The notes under the pieces: model-generated
Seen by the model: only the letters and a program-made list of their open reading frames with translations
What the model was told of the DNA's origin: nothing
Databases searched by the model: none
Program-made: the position numbers and the translations under genes
Shown: positions 34,652 to 45,499 of the stretch, piece after piece
How positions within the stretch are numbered: position 1 is the first letter of the stretch
Layout: each line of letters opens with the position of its first letter
Assembly: GCA_022059125.1 (NCBI GenBank)
Contig: JAEUWY010000023.1
Span: 1,798,001-1,862,000, forward strand
Origin: Corynespora cassiicola
Taxonomy: Eukaryota > Ascomycota > Dothideomycetes > Pleosporales > Corynesporascaceae
DNA: 64,000 nucleotides
Direction: 5' to 3'

Positions 34652-35861
34652 ATGGCTACTACCACCGTCGAGACGCCGAAGGCATATTCCGAAGAAAAAA
34701 AGGATCTGTCGCAGTACGACTTTGCCAACCTCAAGCCATACACCCACCCCCCTGAAACAAAGGAAGACCTTCCGTGGTCTGAACTTGTGACCTTGGATCT
34801 CGAGGACTACAACAGGCCTGGCGGAAAAGAGCGATTGGCCAAACAGCTTGAGCATGCTGTCCACCATGTCGGTTTCGTAAGTCACGAATCACGAGTTCCA
34901 ATCAGCGGCAGCTAAGTACTCGCAGTTCTATGTCAAGAATTTCGGCCTCAGCCAAGAACAAGTAGACCGCCAGTTTACTCTGGCGCAAAACTTTTTTGAG
35001 CTCCCAACCTCGGAAAAGGAAAAGTTTGAAGTAAAGTATGGAATCGCAGACTACAACGGCTGGCGGCGGCCGGGCCGTGCCGTCGTGGCCAACGCTCGGG
35101 ACAACATCGAGATGTACAACATCCCCAAGTTCACCGACGACTTCAAGAACAAATACGACCACCCCGATCTGATCAAAGCGCATCTCCCAGAGATTGAAGT
35201 CTTCCACCGTGCGCTGCATTCAAACGTGGTACTACCCTTGCTCCGCCTCTTCGCCATCATCCTCGAGCTACCGGACGAAGACTATCTCGTGAAGCAACAC
35301 ACGTACGACAAGAAGAGCGAAGACCACTTCCGCTACATGCTGTACCACCCCCGAACCGAGGAGGAATGGGCGGCCAGCAACTTCGGCGCAACGGGCGGCC
35401 ACACCGACCTGGGCACCGTGACTCTGCTGTTCCGCCAGCCCGTCGCTGGCCTGCAGATCCTGGGCGAGGACGACAACTGGACCTGGGTCAGCGCGCAGCC
35501 CGGCACCATCACCGTCAATCTCGCAGACACTATTTCGCATCTCACGGGCGGCTGGCTCAAGTCGAGCGTGCACCGCGTCGTGGCGCCGCCCCAGGACCAG
35601 AGGGAGTTCAGGCGCACGGGCCTGCTCTACTTTGCGCGCCCGCACAACGATACCAAGTTGCTTCCCATTACGGATTCGCCGGTGCTGGACAAGGCTGGGG
35701 TGAAGCCTAGGTTCGAGAAGATTGTTACCATGGAGGAGTGGGTCAAGGCGAAACAGACGCTGCAGCTGAACCCAGATATCGCGGCTAAAAGGTGGGCGGA
35801 GAGGGGGGACGGCAAGGTAGAAGTTTTGGCGGGTTTCCACGACCAAAAGTACAAAGAGTAG
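34652..35861 (+). CDS. 2-oxoglutarate/Fe(II)-dependent oxygenase, isopenicillin-N-synthase-like
   Basis: Iron-dependent dioxygenase hydroxylating or desaturating a small molecule. Exons are 34652-34876 and 34926-35861 (49-nt phase-0 intron); 386 aa. The N-terminal DIOX_N region reads VTLDLEDY, VGFFYVKNFGLS and FFELPTSEKEKF. The iron triad is His234-X-Asp236 (GGHTDLGTVTLLF) and His291 (SSVHRVV), and the 2OG-binding Arg lies in the RRTGLLYFARP stretch. GLQILGEDDNWTWV and TITVNLADTISHLTGG are family text. No signal peptide, so cytosolic. Paralogues act in secondary metabolism and nutrient catabolism. Here the divergent permease and nearby formamidase favour catabolism of an imported nitrogen compound, which is inference. 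Confidence 0.94.
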
Positions 35862-36058
35862 CACAACAGACATTCGAATAAATACAAGAAACATTGGATA
35901 TAGCAAGGAACCTTAGACTGAAGAATGGACTTGCAGATTATCTATTGAATGACTTAAGAGAGATGCTTATTACCAGGAACCGTCGATACACACAACCCAA
36001 CGTATGAACCATGAGAATTCTGGAACGTTGATACTACACTGAATCTTCCTTGATCCCA

Positions 36059-39000
36059 TCATACTACTTGGGATTCGGCGTTCAGACCACTTCCAAAAAT
36101 CTTATCGATCCTTGTGGACCGCTCCCAAACAATCTCGCCACCCTCTTCACCCCTCTTTTTGAAATACAGTATCCGATGTTGAGGGATAAATTCTTCATCC
36201 GTCTGTTCTGTCTTCCACTTTTCGAGTGACGTTTCCTTAGCACCGAGAAACCGGTCTTCATACCCGATAATGTACTCGCTCGGATCGAGGTTCGGATCCC
36301 ATCGGAGTCGGTTTAGGACATCGGATGCGGGGCGAAGCTTACTGGTGGAAACTGGTGTTGAGGAAGGCGCGGGGCGTGGCTGGGGTCTCCGTATAGCCGC
36401 TGCAGGCTCAAGGGCCTCGTCATCAAAATCTTCCTCTTCTTCCTCTTCTTCCGAGTCAGAATCAACGTCAGGCGAATAGTCTCCCCAGTCCCGAGTGTCG
36501 AGTACCATGTGGCTATTGTCTTCGGGTTTTGTAAGTGAAACGCCAATCCACGAAGTCGTGGCATCGTAATGCTTCTGATCCGAATGTAGTTGGTCTGAGA
36601 ACCGATCCAAGACCTTTTGCAGACTCGCTTTGGCAGAGACGCGTTCCTCTTTGTTGACCAGCGAACTGCTTTCGCTAGTTTTGGAAAGCCCAATAAGGTA
36701 GCATCCATAGTAGTATGACTCCGAGGACTCTGTGTTGGTAAATCTAGCGGGCCAGATTCGAACGTCCAAATGCGGAAACGTTTTGTGGATATCTGCCAGA
36801 GTCAATACGCGCAAACCCGTACCATGCCGACAAACTTACCAACGACCAGAAATAGGCATCGTGCTTCCACCCAACTGACTAAACCTTTACCCTTTGCAAA
36901 GGTGCGACCCCAGTATTGGATATCAATCTTGACATAGCTATCATGGGAGGACTGGAACTCTGACATGAGGCCTGGAGAATCGGCAGTACCGGTTGTCATA
37001 CCGAAGAATTCTTCCCATGTTGAATCCATTCGAGACAGCTGTTCATCTGCGCGCTTAAACTCCTTTATCAAAGTCCTCAATCCTGGAGATGTCGAAGTGT
37101 GTGCTACATTGGCATTCGGTGCATGGAAGCCTAGCACAACCATTGGTTCGCGAGCACTTCGCTGGTACCGGGGCTTCTTTTTGTGAAACAAAGCATCAAA
37201 GACCATGTCCTTCTGCCAGTCAAATCTAGCATAGTGATGGAAAAAGGTCTGGATCAGGTCTGCCGCCGTCACAGATCCACGGTCATGTACTAGGCGCTTG
37301 CAGACACATGAAAGCATCAGGGTGATATGAATCCCGCCCAGATAACCAAATCTGGAAGAATATAGGCCATGCTGCACCGCCCAGAGCTTGATAGCACGGT
37401 AGGCAAGCCGGAAAGTAGGCATTGAGGGAAGTGTGCGCTGAATATATGAGATGTCCCGGTATGGTTTGAGTTTGCGGAGCGACAGAATAGGCAGACTAAA
37501 CACGGGATCGGTGGCATCAAGTTGATCAATATTTGCCCATCTGTAATCACTAATCAGTATCATCATCAAGAATCTTAATAAGAATGGCTTACCTTTCCAC
37601 TACCCTACCTGCTGGGCAGTATTGCAGATCCATGTTAATTCCGTTAACGGAAAGTTCCAGCATAGTTCCAGAATTTGCCTCTACCTTCCGTAGTAGGCGA
37701 ATGCCAGACTGGTCTGACTTCATTATTCGTTGACGAGCCAACTTGAAGAAGGTTTTGGAAGAAACTGATCCGATGCAGAGACAGTCGATGTCTGAGTTGG
37801 AGGTCCAGACACCGAGTGCATATGATCCAACTGTGACAAATACAAGAGGTATGTCGGAAATGACCGAGCTCTGATCTTCTGGAGTGCCAGTAATTACTCT
37901 TTTGATCAGGGCAAACGCCTCCCTGCGACACAGGACCTCTTCCGGAGCCGGTGACATACCGTGCTCGGAGAGTACGGAGCCGAGATCCACCGATGGATCA
38001 GAAAGACTCTCTTGAGCTCTCTTGTATGAGATTGAAGTCTGATGAAGCATCTCATTTCCGTTGCTCGTCAAACTGGATTTCTGCACGAACAATTCGAGTG
38101 AAGCTCTAATACCTGCGTGATCGCTCGGCACTACCTGCGTACCGTCCTGGTATTGTGGTAGGCCGAATTGGGTGAATTTTCGTGTGCTGAATCCTTCTTG
38201 TGCTCGGACGAGGATTCGATCATATCTTTGAGGCCTATTATGCGATGTCCCAGATGTGGCAGCGGCGAGTACGTTTGACATGGGATTGAATGTAGCACCG
38301 GCTTCTCCTTCATAGAGATCCTCCAAGTCCGTAGAAGGCGTTTCATCTGTAGCCTCAAGGTGAGCTAGAGACCAAGTGTCTACTAGCCCTACTTCTGAGA
38401 TAGTCGTCTCGATGGATGAGAGCGTCCTCGCAGTTTCATAACCTATGGATTTGTTTTTCAATGCCGTGTCGATGGTGTACGAGGAGGTAGTCAGATTGAA
38501 ATCCCCAGCGACAATCCATGGACACTCTGGATATTTCCGAGCGAGGAAATTCTTCAAATTGTTCACTTGGACTTTTTTGGCAGTCACCGAACCGTCTGTA
38601 AGGCCACAGGTCAAGTGGACACCGGCAACGACGAATCCAGAATCTTCGCCGTCAGACAAGAAGTGTGCTACAACAGCACCTTTGTGTCGTCTCTGGAATG
38701 GGACTAGCTCCCAGCTGAAAGGCCATCTGCTCAAAACAACAACATTGCGCAAGCTGGGCAATGGCCCAATGTCGGATTGTTCGGGTGGTCCGTGAGTTAC
38801 GAACTGGTAGTGCTCTCGGATTTCGACGTTGGCCAGTAGATAAGTCAGGAAGTTGTCGGAAACTTCTTGGAGAACGAGTACATCTGCAAGAGCTTCGCGG
38901 CACAAGATGGTGTTGACCAGCAGGGGGTCACGATCGCGGGAGGGAGGGTGTTCCGAATCGACCAGAACATTGTAGCTGGACACGCTTAGCACTGCCGGGG

Positions 39001-39805
39001 CCTTGCTACATTCCAATGTCGCGTCGTGAACTATCCACCGGCCGTGTTCACGATCAAAACGATAGGTGGAACCAGGTTGCACAGCTCGCGAGAACGAAGG
39101 CGACAAGGGTGCGGCGTCCTGATCACTATCGTGAACGGCTTCCCCACTTGAAGTATCGTTTTCCTCCAACGCAGAACTAAGCCAGTATTCAGACATGGTG
39201 GGGCCTGCTTCAGAGGCAGGCAGTTCAATGGTACTCCAGAGGCGCATTCGATTGATCGAATTCGCAGTTCCATCGCCACGTTCCCGGACGAGAATGGCAA
39301 GCGAATGGATAGGGAAATCGAGGCGCGGGAGGAGCTTAGCTTTGCTGAGGAGAAATTCTCGTGATGACTCGGTTGTGTCCTCGGACTGCCCGATTGTGAG
39401 ATGGAAGTTGCAGGGGCTCGAGGGTTGAGCAAGAGCTTTCAGAATGGCAGATCTGATGGTGCTCAAAGGGTGCTCGCTGAAGCCACGGCTGTCACGCAGC
39501 AGAATGGTGTTGTTGGTTCGATGCGTAAAGTAATCGGCCCGGTCTAAGCAAATGTGCATGGGGCTGCATTCAAGCTCAGACATGGCGGCCTGGATGCGCT
39601 CTTTCGCCTGGCCAAGGCTGTCTGGGGCGACGAAGGGGTACATGATGTTGATGTGTGGCGGCCATTTCCCATAGCCTTTGTCGTATAGTGATCGGAGTTT
39701 CTCGACATTGTGACACAAGTACTGTGGGGGAATGACGCACAGCGCCGTCTCGTAGGATGAGGTGGAAATGGGGGTAATTTGTGTCTTGTTGCCGCTATCC
39801 GCCAT
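36059..39805 (-). CDS. Four-module RNA-end-processing protein (2H + EEP + nucleotidyltransferase + MJ1316)
   Basis: Probable RNA repair or end-modification enzyme. Exons are 39805-37593, 37540-36840 and 36792-36059 (introns 52 and 47 nt); 1215 aa. Modules in order: (1) 2H phosphoesterase, residues about 15-230, with His51 (HINIMYPF) and His135 (HLTIG). (2) Endonuclease/exonuclease/phosphatase, about 270-575, with Glu314 (LQEVS), Asp435 (VAGDFN) and SDH at 561-563. (3) Poly(A)-polymerase-like nucleotidyltransferase, about 640-930, with GSYALGVWTSNSDID (Asp672/Asp674) and a third Asp726, then a helical region. (4) After an acidic tract (1082-1097), MJ1316 RNA-cyclic-group-end recognition domain, about 1129-1207 (DVLNRLRWD, EYIIGYEDR, FIPQHRILYFKK). 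The catalytic residues named are present. Module recognition is by motif, not by HMM; the RNA target is unknown. Confidence 0.9.
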
Positions 39806-40600
39806 CGTAGCAAATCCCCTCGAGTATAGTAGAATACAGAATGGTGTGGAATTGTTGGAAAAAGGAAGGGATATGGAAATGAATTGCTACCGTTGATGAG
39901 CAAACAAAGTTGGGCGTCTGGGGGTACATGCCGGGCGGCAGCTCATGGGCCCTTATAACCCAGATGCAGCACTCTGGGACTTGAGACATGAAAGTGTTGG
40001 CGTCAATGGTTTCCTCTCACGGACCTGCGATGACTCCCGCTGGAGTCGCTGCGGGTCCGTGTGGTGGTGAGAGGAAATGAGTCATTGGCGCTAGGCCGGA
40101 TTGGGACGCTGCGCCACAGGGGCGCAAGCTGGACGCCCGAGGTCCTCCACTCTCCCTCGAGGAGTCATTTGCGGCGCTAGTCTAGGCTGACACCGAGATG
40201 AAACTATGCACTGTAAACAAGGCAGATGATGCATGGAGGTCATCAATTGCGGTTCTTGATTCCACCCTTGAGCTTACTTATACAGCGCCCTTGACGATTT
40301 TTCAAAGTCTCGAACCCATTGGCAGGCTTTTTTCGACGTTCCTCATTGCACTCACTGCTCACTGCACTTTCGTTCCTTTCTCTTCAGTGGTATTGATCTT
40401 AAATTTGTGCCCAGAGCACCTCTCACGGCATGTAGACCATAGCTTGCGCCTTCTACTGTCTATCCAACGCGATCCGCACGATATTCATTGATTCAATATC
40501 ATCAAATGATGAAATAGGCTGCCATTATGTCTTCAACGATCTGAGATCCTCCCTGTCCACAAGGGACATTCCCAACTGCCCTCATTCCGAAAGTCTCCCC
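39806..40600. other. Intergenic region with hairpin
   Basis: About 0.8 kb between the RNA-processing gene start and the J-domain gene end. It holds the inverted repeat listed separately at 40000-40091. No protein gene seen; a 97-codon frame at 40198-40491 has no recognisable content. Confidence 0.4.
40000..40091. repeat. 92-bp imperfect inverted repeat / hairpin
   Basis: Nested pairing arms are visible: an outer arm at 40000-40008 with 40083-40091 (8 of 9 pairs), a perfect 11-bp arm TTTCCTCTCAC at 40010-40020 with GTGAGAGGAAA at 40067-40077, CACGGACC at 40018-40025 with GGTCCGTG at 40054-40061 (two nt overlap the previous arm), and GACTCC at 40032-40037 with GGAGTC at 40042-40047 around a CGCT loop. 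It lies about 195 bp upstream of the RNA-processing gene. It could be a structured RNA, a decayed miniature transposon or a cruciform element. Confidence 0.7.
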
Positions 40601-41023
40601 TTACAGTTCCATATTGGCAAGACGTTCAGTTCGGCACATCTTGCTAAGATCGGGCTTGCGGTGCCCAGGGCGAAAATCCTGCTCTTCCATCTCGGTACCT
40701 CCAGCCTTTGCTTCTGCGAATCTAGTCGCCTGCTGTTCAAAGTCGAAGCGCTCTTCGTCTGGCTCAGTTTTCGGCGGTTCCCTTGTCTCTTTGGAATCGG
40801 ATGTTCCCGTGCCGTTCGTGCTTGCAGTTGAGGCGCCAGAGAGCGCTCCTATCACTCGCTTATAGGCGTTGCGGGTTTCGAGAAATTTGGTGGCATCACC
40901 GCCGCCTGTCTTGTCCGGATGCTGTGCAAGGATCAACTTGGTGTATGCCGCTTTGACTTGGACAAGGGTGGCACTTGGTGGAACCCCGAGAATGGCGTAG
41001 GAGTCCAAAATGCTCGTGGGCAT
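40601..41023 (-). CDS. Small J-domain (DnaJ-like) protein
   Basis: Probable Hsp70 co-chaperone. Intronless, 140 aa. The J domain is at residues about 6-60: YAILGVPPSATLVQVKAAY, the invariant HPD at 35-37 (AQHPDKTGG) and FLETRNAYKRVIG. The rest is a Ser/Thr/Lys/Glu-rich tail without Gly/Phe, zinc-finger or membrane segments, so it is a class C (type III) J protein. The tail contains EERFDFEQQATRFAEAKAG and ends RTERLANMEL. No targeting signal is obvious. The client process is unknown. The 3' end faces the hairpin region. Confidence 0.9.
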   Translation of the reverse strand: MPTSILDSYAILGVPPSATLVQVKAAYTKLILAQHPDKTGGGDATKFLETRNAYKRVIGALSGASTASTNGTGTSDSKETREPPKTEPDEERFDFEQQATRFAEAKAGGTEMEEQDFRPGHRKPDLSKMCRTERLANMEL

Positions 41024-41679
41024 CGCAGGAAACAGTGACTGGAGCAGTCACGAGGAGAAAAGCAGGGATAAATGAAATTTGAATAATCTTAAACCAAGAG
41101 TTGGTGTTCAGGCTTATGGTTGTAGGTCCCTGGCACTCGGAATACTCAGGATTGCAGATTCCTAAATACTGAATATGCTTTCGAGTTGCGTAAAGAAAAC
41201 ATGTAGGTTGTTTGCCTGTGGGGTAAGAGTACAATCAACGAAACTCAGACTCAGATAGCAAGAGATAAGCCGTGGCATAGATACGCTGTTTTTTTCACAC
41301 CGCATCTCTTGTCTGTGCGAGGTGGGTGTAGCCGAGCCTATCCATCTTACCATTTCCATCGATGAGTACAATTTATTGACTCTTTACCAGATCCATGACC
41401 GGCGGGCACATGAGTTCACAGATTTTTCAAACTGATAATTCCCTCTATCACTTGTGAAACACTCTATTCGCTCGTTTTTCTTTATCACGATCTCCCGTTC
41501 TGTGTATATAGCTTCTTGTGTGGACATACAACAATGATCTATGGCTTGGGTTCATCTACGATTCCGCAGGCGCTGTCTCATACGTCCAAACATCGAGCCA
41601 AATGATACGGTACTATTCAGAGTATCTGTCCAATCATGCTGCAATGACTCTTTTGTGATGAAAGGCCAACAGGGTACTC
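41024..41679. other. Intergenic region between J-domain and ATP-grasp genes
   Basis: Promoter of the J-domain gene and 3' region of the ATP-grasp gene. No coding signal. Confidence 0.4.
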
Positions 41680-42917
41680 CTAACCCGCTTTGACGATATC
41701 ACTTTTCGCTGCTCTAATCTGCCGCAGGGGTCTCGCCGTGTCTAGGATGTTCGTCAAAAGTACGGTATAGTCCCATCCTAGAAGCTCTGCTGCCAAGGCG
41801 GTAAGACTAGCTTGATCCTCCCTACCTGGCCTCCCAGGCCCAGTCATGTTGGGTTTCATGTTAACGTCGAAGATAGCAAAACGCCCACTAGCGCCGCTCT
41901 CCCTCCTTACATCTATCCTAATAGGCGCTGTAGTACCCAAAAGACTCGCCACCTGCTCGCATTCTGCCATAATCCTTTCGTATGCTGGGTCTTTGTTGAT
42001 TTCTTCTGACGACGCGACTCGCGAATTCTGTGTGACAGCCACCGCCCCGTTGTACGGCGCGACACCGTCGCTATGATTGAATCGCACAACGGGCGGCAAG
42101 GACTTGTATTTAGTCTCGGTTCCAAGAGGGGGCAAGGTAGTGACCGTCGCTTCTTGGCCGGGGAGATATTGCTCAAGCATGATGCTGGGCGATTCTTGAA
42201 GCAGAGCCTCCACATGAATCTTCAGCTCATCCGCAGTATGACAGAGCTTTACACCATGACTTCCTCGGCCGCGGATAGGCTTTGCGATGATCGGGAGCGA
42301 GATATCTTCAACAGCTTGCTTCAATACATCGGTAATGTCCGGTGTTTGGTGAATAATCTTGGAAGCAGGTAGCAAAAATTGCCTTGTCGAGCGCAAGAAG
42401 TCATTCACGACGGCTTTATCGTCGTAGTCTTCGACCAGGTTCGGTGGTTGCCCAATGATGAACAAGTCATCAAGTAGTGGAGTGAGCTCAGTGCTGGTTT
42501 GCAATGGATGGTGCTTGAAGAGTATCGTGTTCATCCACAGATGGGTTGCCCCCGAGCGAACCGCTGACAGGATACCAGATTCGGTGTCGGGGAAGGTCCA
42601 CCCTTCTTGTTTCTCTGGAGTTGGTGCTTCGATGGGTGTCAGGACATCTACTCCCTCGGAACAGCGCAGCGCATAGGCAATGTCTGCCCCAGAGTCTTGG
42701 TAGCCTGGCTTCCAATTAGCGTCCCAGGTGGCACAGCGTGTGGAGAGCCTCGCCCGACGGCTGGTGCCACATTACCTCCGGGTTTTTTGGGTTTCGTAAC
42801 ACCACCAAATGCAGGCGGGTTGAGTGCCTGATAGAAGACGGCTACCTTCGGTTTCGTGTTTGAGACGATCGTTCGGATGCAGCGACTCGCGCGCATGCTG
42901 CTGGATGTCACCACCAT
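41680..42917 (-). CDS. ATP-grasp domain protein (D-Ala-D-Ala-ligase-like)
   Basis: Probable ATP-dependent carboxylate-amine ligase; product unknown. Exons are 42917-42776 and 42704-41680, joined across a 71-nt intron so that KKPG runs into GYQDSGADIAYALR; 388 aa. A later ATG at 42896 is an alternative start. The N-terminal Rossmann-like part reads KVAVFYQALNPPAFGGVTKP and GWTFPDTESGIL. The ATP-grasp core holds IIAKPIRGRGSHGVKL (P-loop-like Lys and glycine-rich loop), EQYLPGQEATV, then PIRIDVR and FAIFDVNMKPNMTGPGR, where Asp/Asn bind magnesium. No signal peptide. Similar genes occur in many fungi without assigned function. Divergent from the secreted hydrolase. Confidence 0.88.
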
Positions 42918-43911
42918 ACTGGTATGATGAAAAAAGGAACAGTTTTGATGTTCATCTTGATGCAACTGTGCGGTCGTGCCCACTGAAGTACGCCGCGCGC
43001 TCGGGATACATCCGAAAGGAGTGCTCCGTGATGCGTCACCAGAACAAGGGCAACGGCCCGAAGTCCGCCCGAGGCAACAGCCAATCATCAACTTTCACTC
43101 CTGTCTCTATCATAGGTTAGTCCCGATCTGACTAACTACCCAACTCGAATCTTGTCAATGCCATCCCATAACTCCAAATGACAAAAGTATAGATATATGA
43201 AGGGGGACAGACAAGGGAACAGCTGTGGTGGGAGAGTTTGGGTACTCAATTCAGCAATAGAGGCAATCGTCAAAATCTATTCGCTAAAAGATTGCTGTCC
43301 TATCTATCATGGCGTTGCAATGCTCTACGAAGGGCGCAAATACGTTATGAGATTCATTAAAAAAGGAGTTTATTCAAATGACGTTCATGTGTGAGAACTG
43401 TATTCTCTGAACCCGACTGTCAACGATAAATACTAGCAATTCATGTTGTCCTCGCACCAATTTCCGCAAATGGACTCATCTAAGCTCAAAGTAGCGACAT
43501 AGCTAGCCAATGACCGTCTTTTGCGATGTAATATTCGATTATGTCACCTCATTACCATTTGGGGAGTAGTTCTGACTCCGCCCCATCCTTCACCGCCCGG
43601 ACACCTTTACAAAAACGCCTGAAGGATTCACCCTAAATTCTTTTCATGTGATCTGTTAAACCCATCTCAGAGAATGTTCGCAGATCTGTAATGAAGAGCT
43701 GCGCAACGTTGGGGGCCTGTGATGCCCATGATGAATCCAGAAGCAAAGCTCGGACGGGGGGCTGTACCGCATCAATTTGTGTAAAAGTGTATAAACAGGA
43801 GCAGTAACGGTCAGGCTGGCAGAACAACATTCCATCGTGACAGCGTCTTTGCTGTCAGTTTCGGTGAAAAGATCATCCATTTCTTTCTCTCTGCCTACCA
43901 AATTCGGTACC
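42918..43911. other. Divergent intergenic region
   Basis: About 1 kb between the ATP-grasp and secreted hydrolase start codons. No further gene. The hydrolase frame is open upstream to 43837 but the signal peptide begins at 43912. Confidence 0.4.
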
Positions 43912-45499
43912 ATGGCACCGCTAATCCAGAGACTCCCGTTTTTCGCACTCACTGCTATATCCTTGGCCCGCCCGTCTAGCTCTACCCCTCTAGAGCTTCC
44001 CAAGTCAAACTGCACGCAGGATGACAACCTCCCTTCGAACAGCACTACATTTTCGATAAAATGGATCGACTGTCCTAAAGAGGCCGAGTTTTCGCCGAAC
44101 CTCGAATGTGGAACGCTCACGGTCCCCATAGATTGGGACGAGCCCACGGGTCCAACATTTGAACTCGGACTTGTGCGACTTCCTGCGATACCATCGAACG
44201 CAACATCCAAAATCGGGTCCTTGTTCGTCAATCCGGGAGGCCCCGGAGAGTCTGCTTCGCAAATCGTCAATGCAGTCGCAGCTGGTGCACTCCAAGTCGA
44301 AGAACTTCTTGCTAGTTTCGATTGGATTGGGTTGGACCCTCGTGGAGTAGGAATAAGCAACCCTGTACAGTGCAACATGAGCATATACGCCGAGCGCGTC
44401 TCTCTGTTTCCCAAAACACAGGAAGAATATGATACTCTGGTGGATAAGAACAGACGTTTTGGAGAGTCTTGTCTTGACATGACAGGCCCACTCTTGGAGC
44501 ACATCGACACCATCAGGTATGAGCCATGCCGTATGCTCCTTTAGACATGGATGTTAATGTCATTCAAGCGTAGCGAAAGACCACGAGGCCGCACGCATCG
44601 CTTTAGGCAACAAACCAATCAACTACCTCGGTATCTCCTATGGGTCACAAATCGGTGCTCAGTATGCAGCCCTATTTCCCGAAAACATACGCACGTTGGC
44701 GCTCGATGGCATCGTCCAGCACTCAGGCCCGGAGTCTTACAGTCTCTTGGTTGACTCGACCTCGTACGACCGTTCACTCTCCCACTTTCTAACGTGGGCA
44801 AGCTCGAATGATACCTCACCTTTGTATGGGCAGGATACCGAGGAGCTTTGGTTCTCGTTGCTTGCGAACGCGACAAATTCTCCGATTCCAGCTCCATCGT
44901 GTGATGATGTGGTTTGTCGCAGCGACGTCAACGCTGAAGAGATCCTTTTCAAGGCTCAAGGCTATTTACTATACAAGGAGGGTGGAGTTGGACTGTCCTG
45001 GGCAGATTTTGCAGCTGCGTTGTACAATGCGACTCAGGGCGATGCTAGCGGCCTTTCTTCGGATCTCAACGCTAGTATCCTTGCCCCTGGCATCGCAGTT
45101 GGCTGCCTTGATTGGACACATGAGTCATCCCTCACCTTGTCCAGTGTGCTGGCTCAGAAACATCAAGCTGAGTCGTACGCACCTCTGACCCAGGGTGCAG
45201 GCCAGAGTTGGCAGATACTCCATTCTTGCATCGGTTGGCCGGCCGCAGTCAAAAATCCCCAAAAGAAGTTGAACATCACGACGGACACCACGATCCTGCT
45301 GGTTAATGGTGACAGCGACCCCAGCACTGGCTACCCTTGGGCCGTGGGGATGCTTGAAGAGTTCGAGAACGCGGTTCTTGTGACGAGGAGGGGCGAGGGA
45401 CATGCGAGTTTTCCTCTGGGCGGCGAGGCAGCTTCTATCATAGGTGCCTATCTTATTACTGGTGGAGCACCAGAGGCCAACATATTTACCGTATCATGA
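43912..45499 (+). CDS. Secreted alpha/beta hydrolase with TAP-like C-terminus (S33 family)
   Basis: Probable extracellular peptidase or esterase related to tripeptidyl/prolyl aminopeptidases. Exons are 43912-44516 and 44569-45499 (52-nt intron; AG|C forms Ser202); 511 aa. Signal peptide at residues 1 to about 20 (MAPLIQRLPFFALTAISLA). CGTLTVPIDWDEP and LFVNPGGPGES form the oxyanion-side motifs; the nucleophile is Ser225 in GISYGS, the acid is Asp452 (or Asp450) in NGDSDPSTGYPWA and the base is His480 in GEGHAS. The C-terminal TAP-like region carries GQSWQILHSCIGWP. Several N-glycosylation sequons. Length and order are normal for the family. Substrate unknown. Confidence 0.93.

Noticed and set aside
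35268..35906. 212-codon frame antisense to the 2OG oxygenase
   Set aside because: Leu/Val/Arg-rich shadow of a high-GC coding exon.
36745..36770. GTTCGAATC, resembling a tRNA B-box
   Set aside because: Lies inside a coding exon of the RNA-processing gene, without an A-box or cloverleaf arms.
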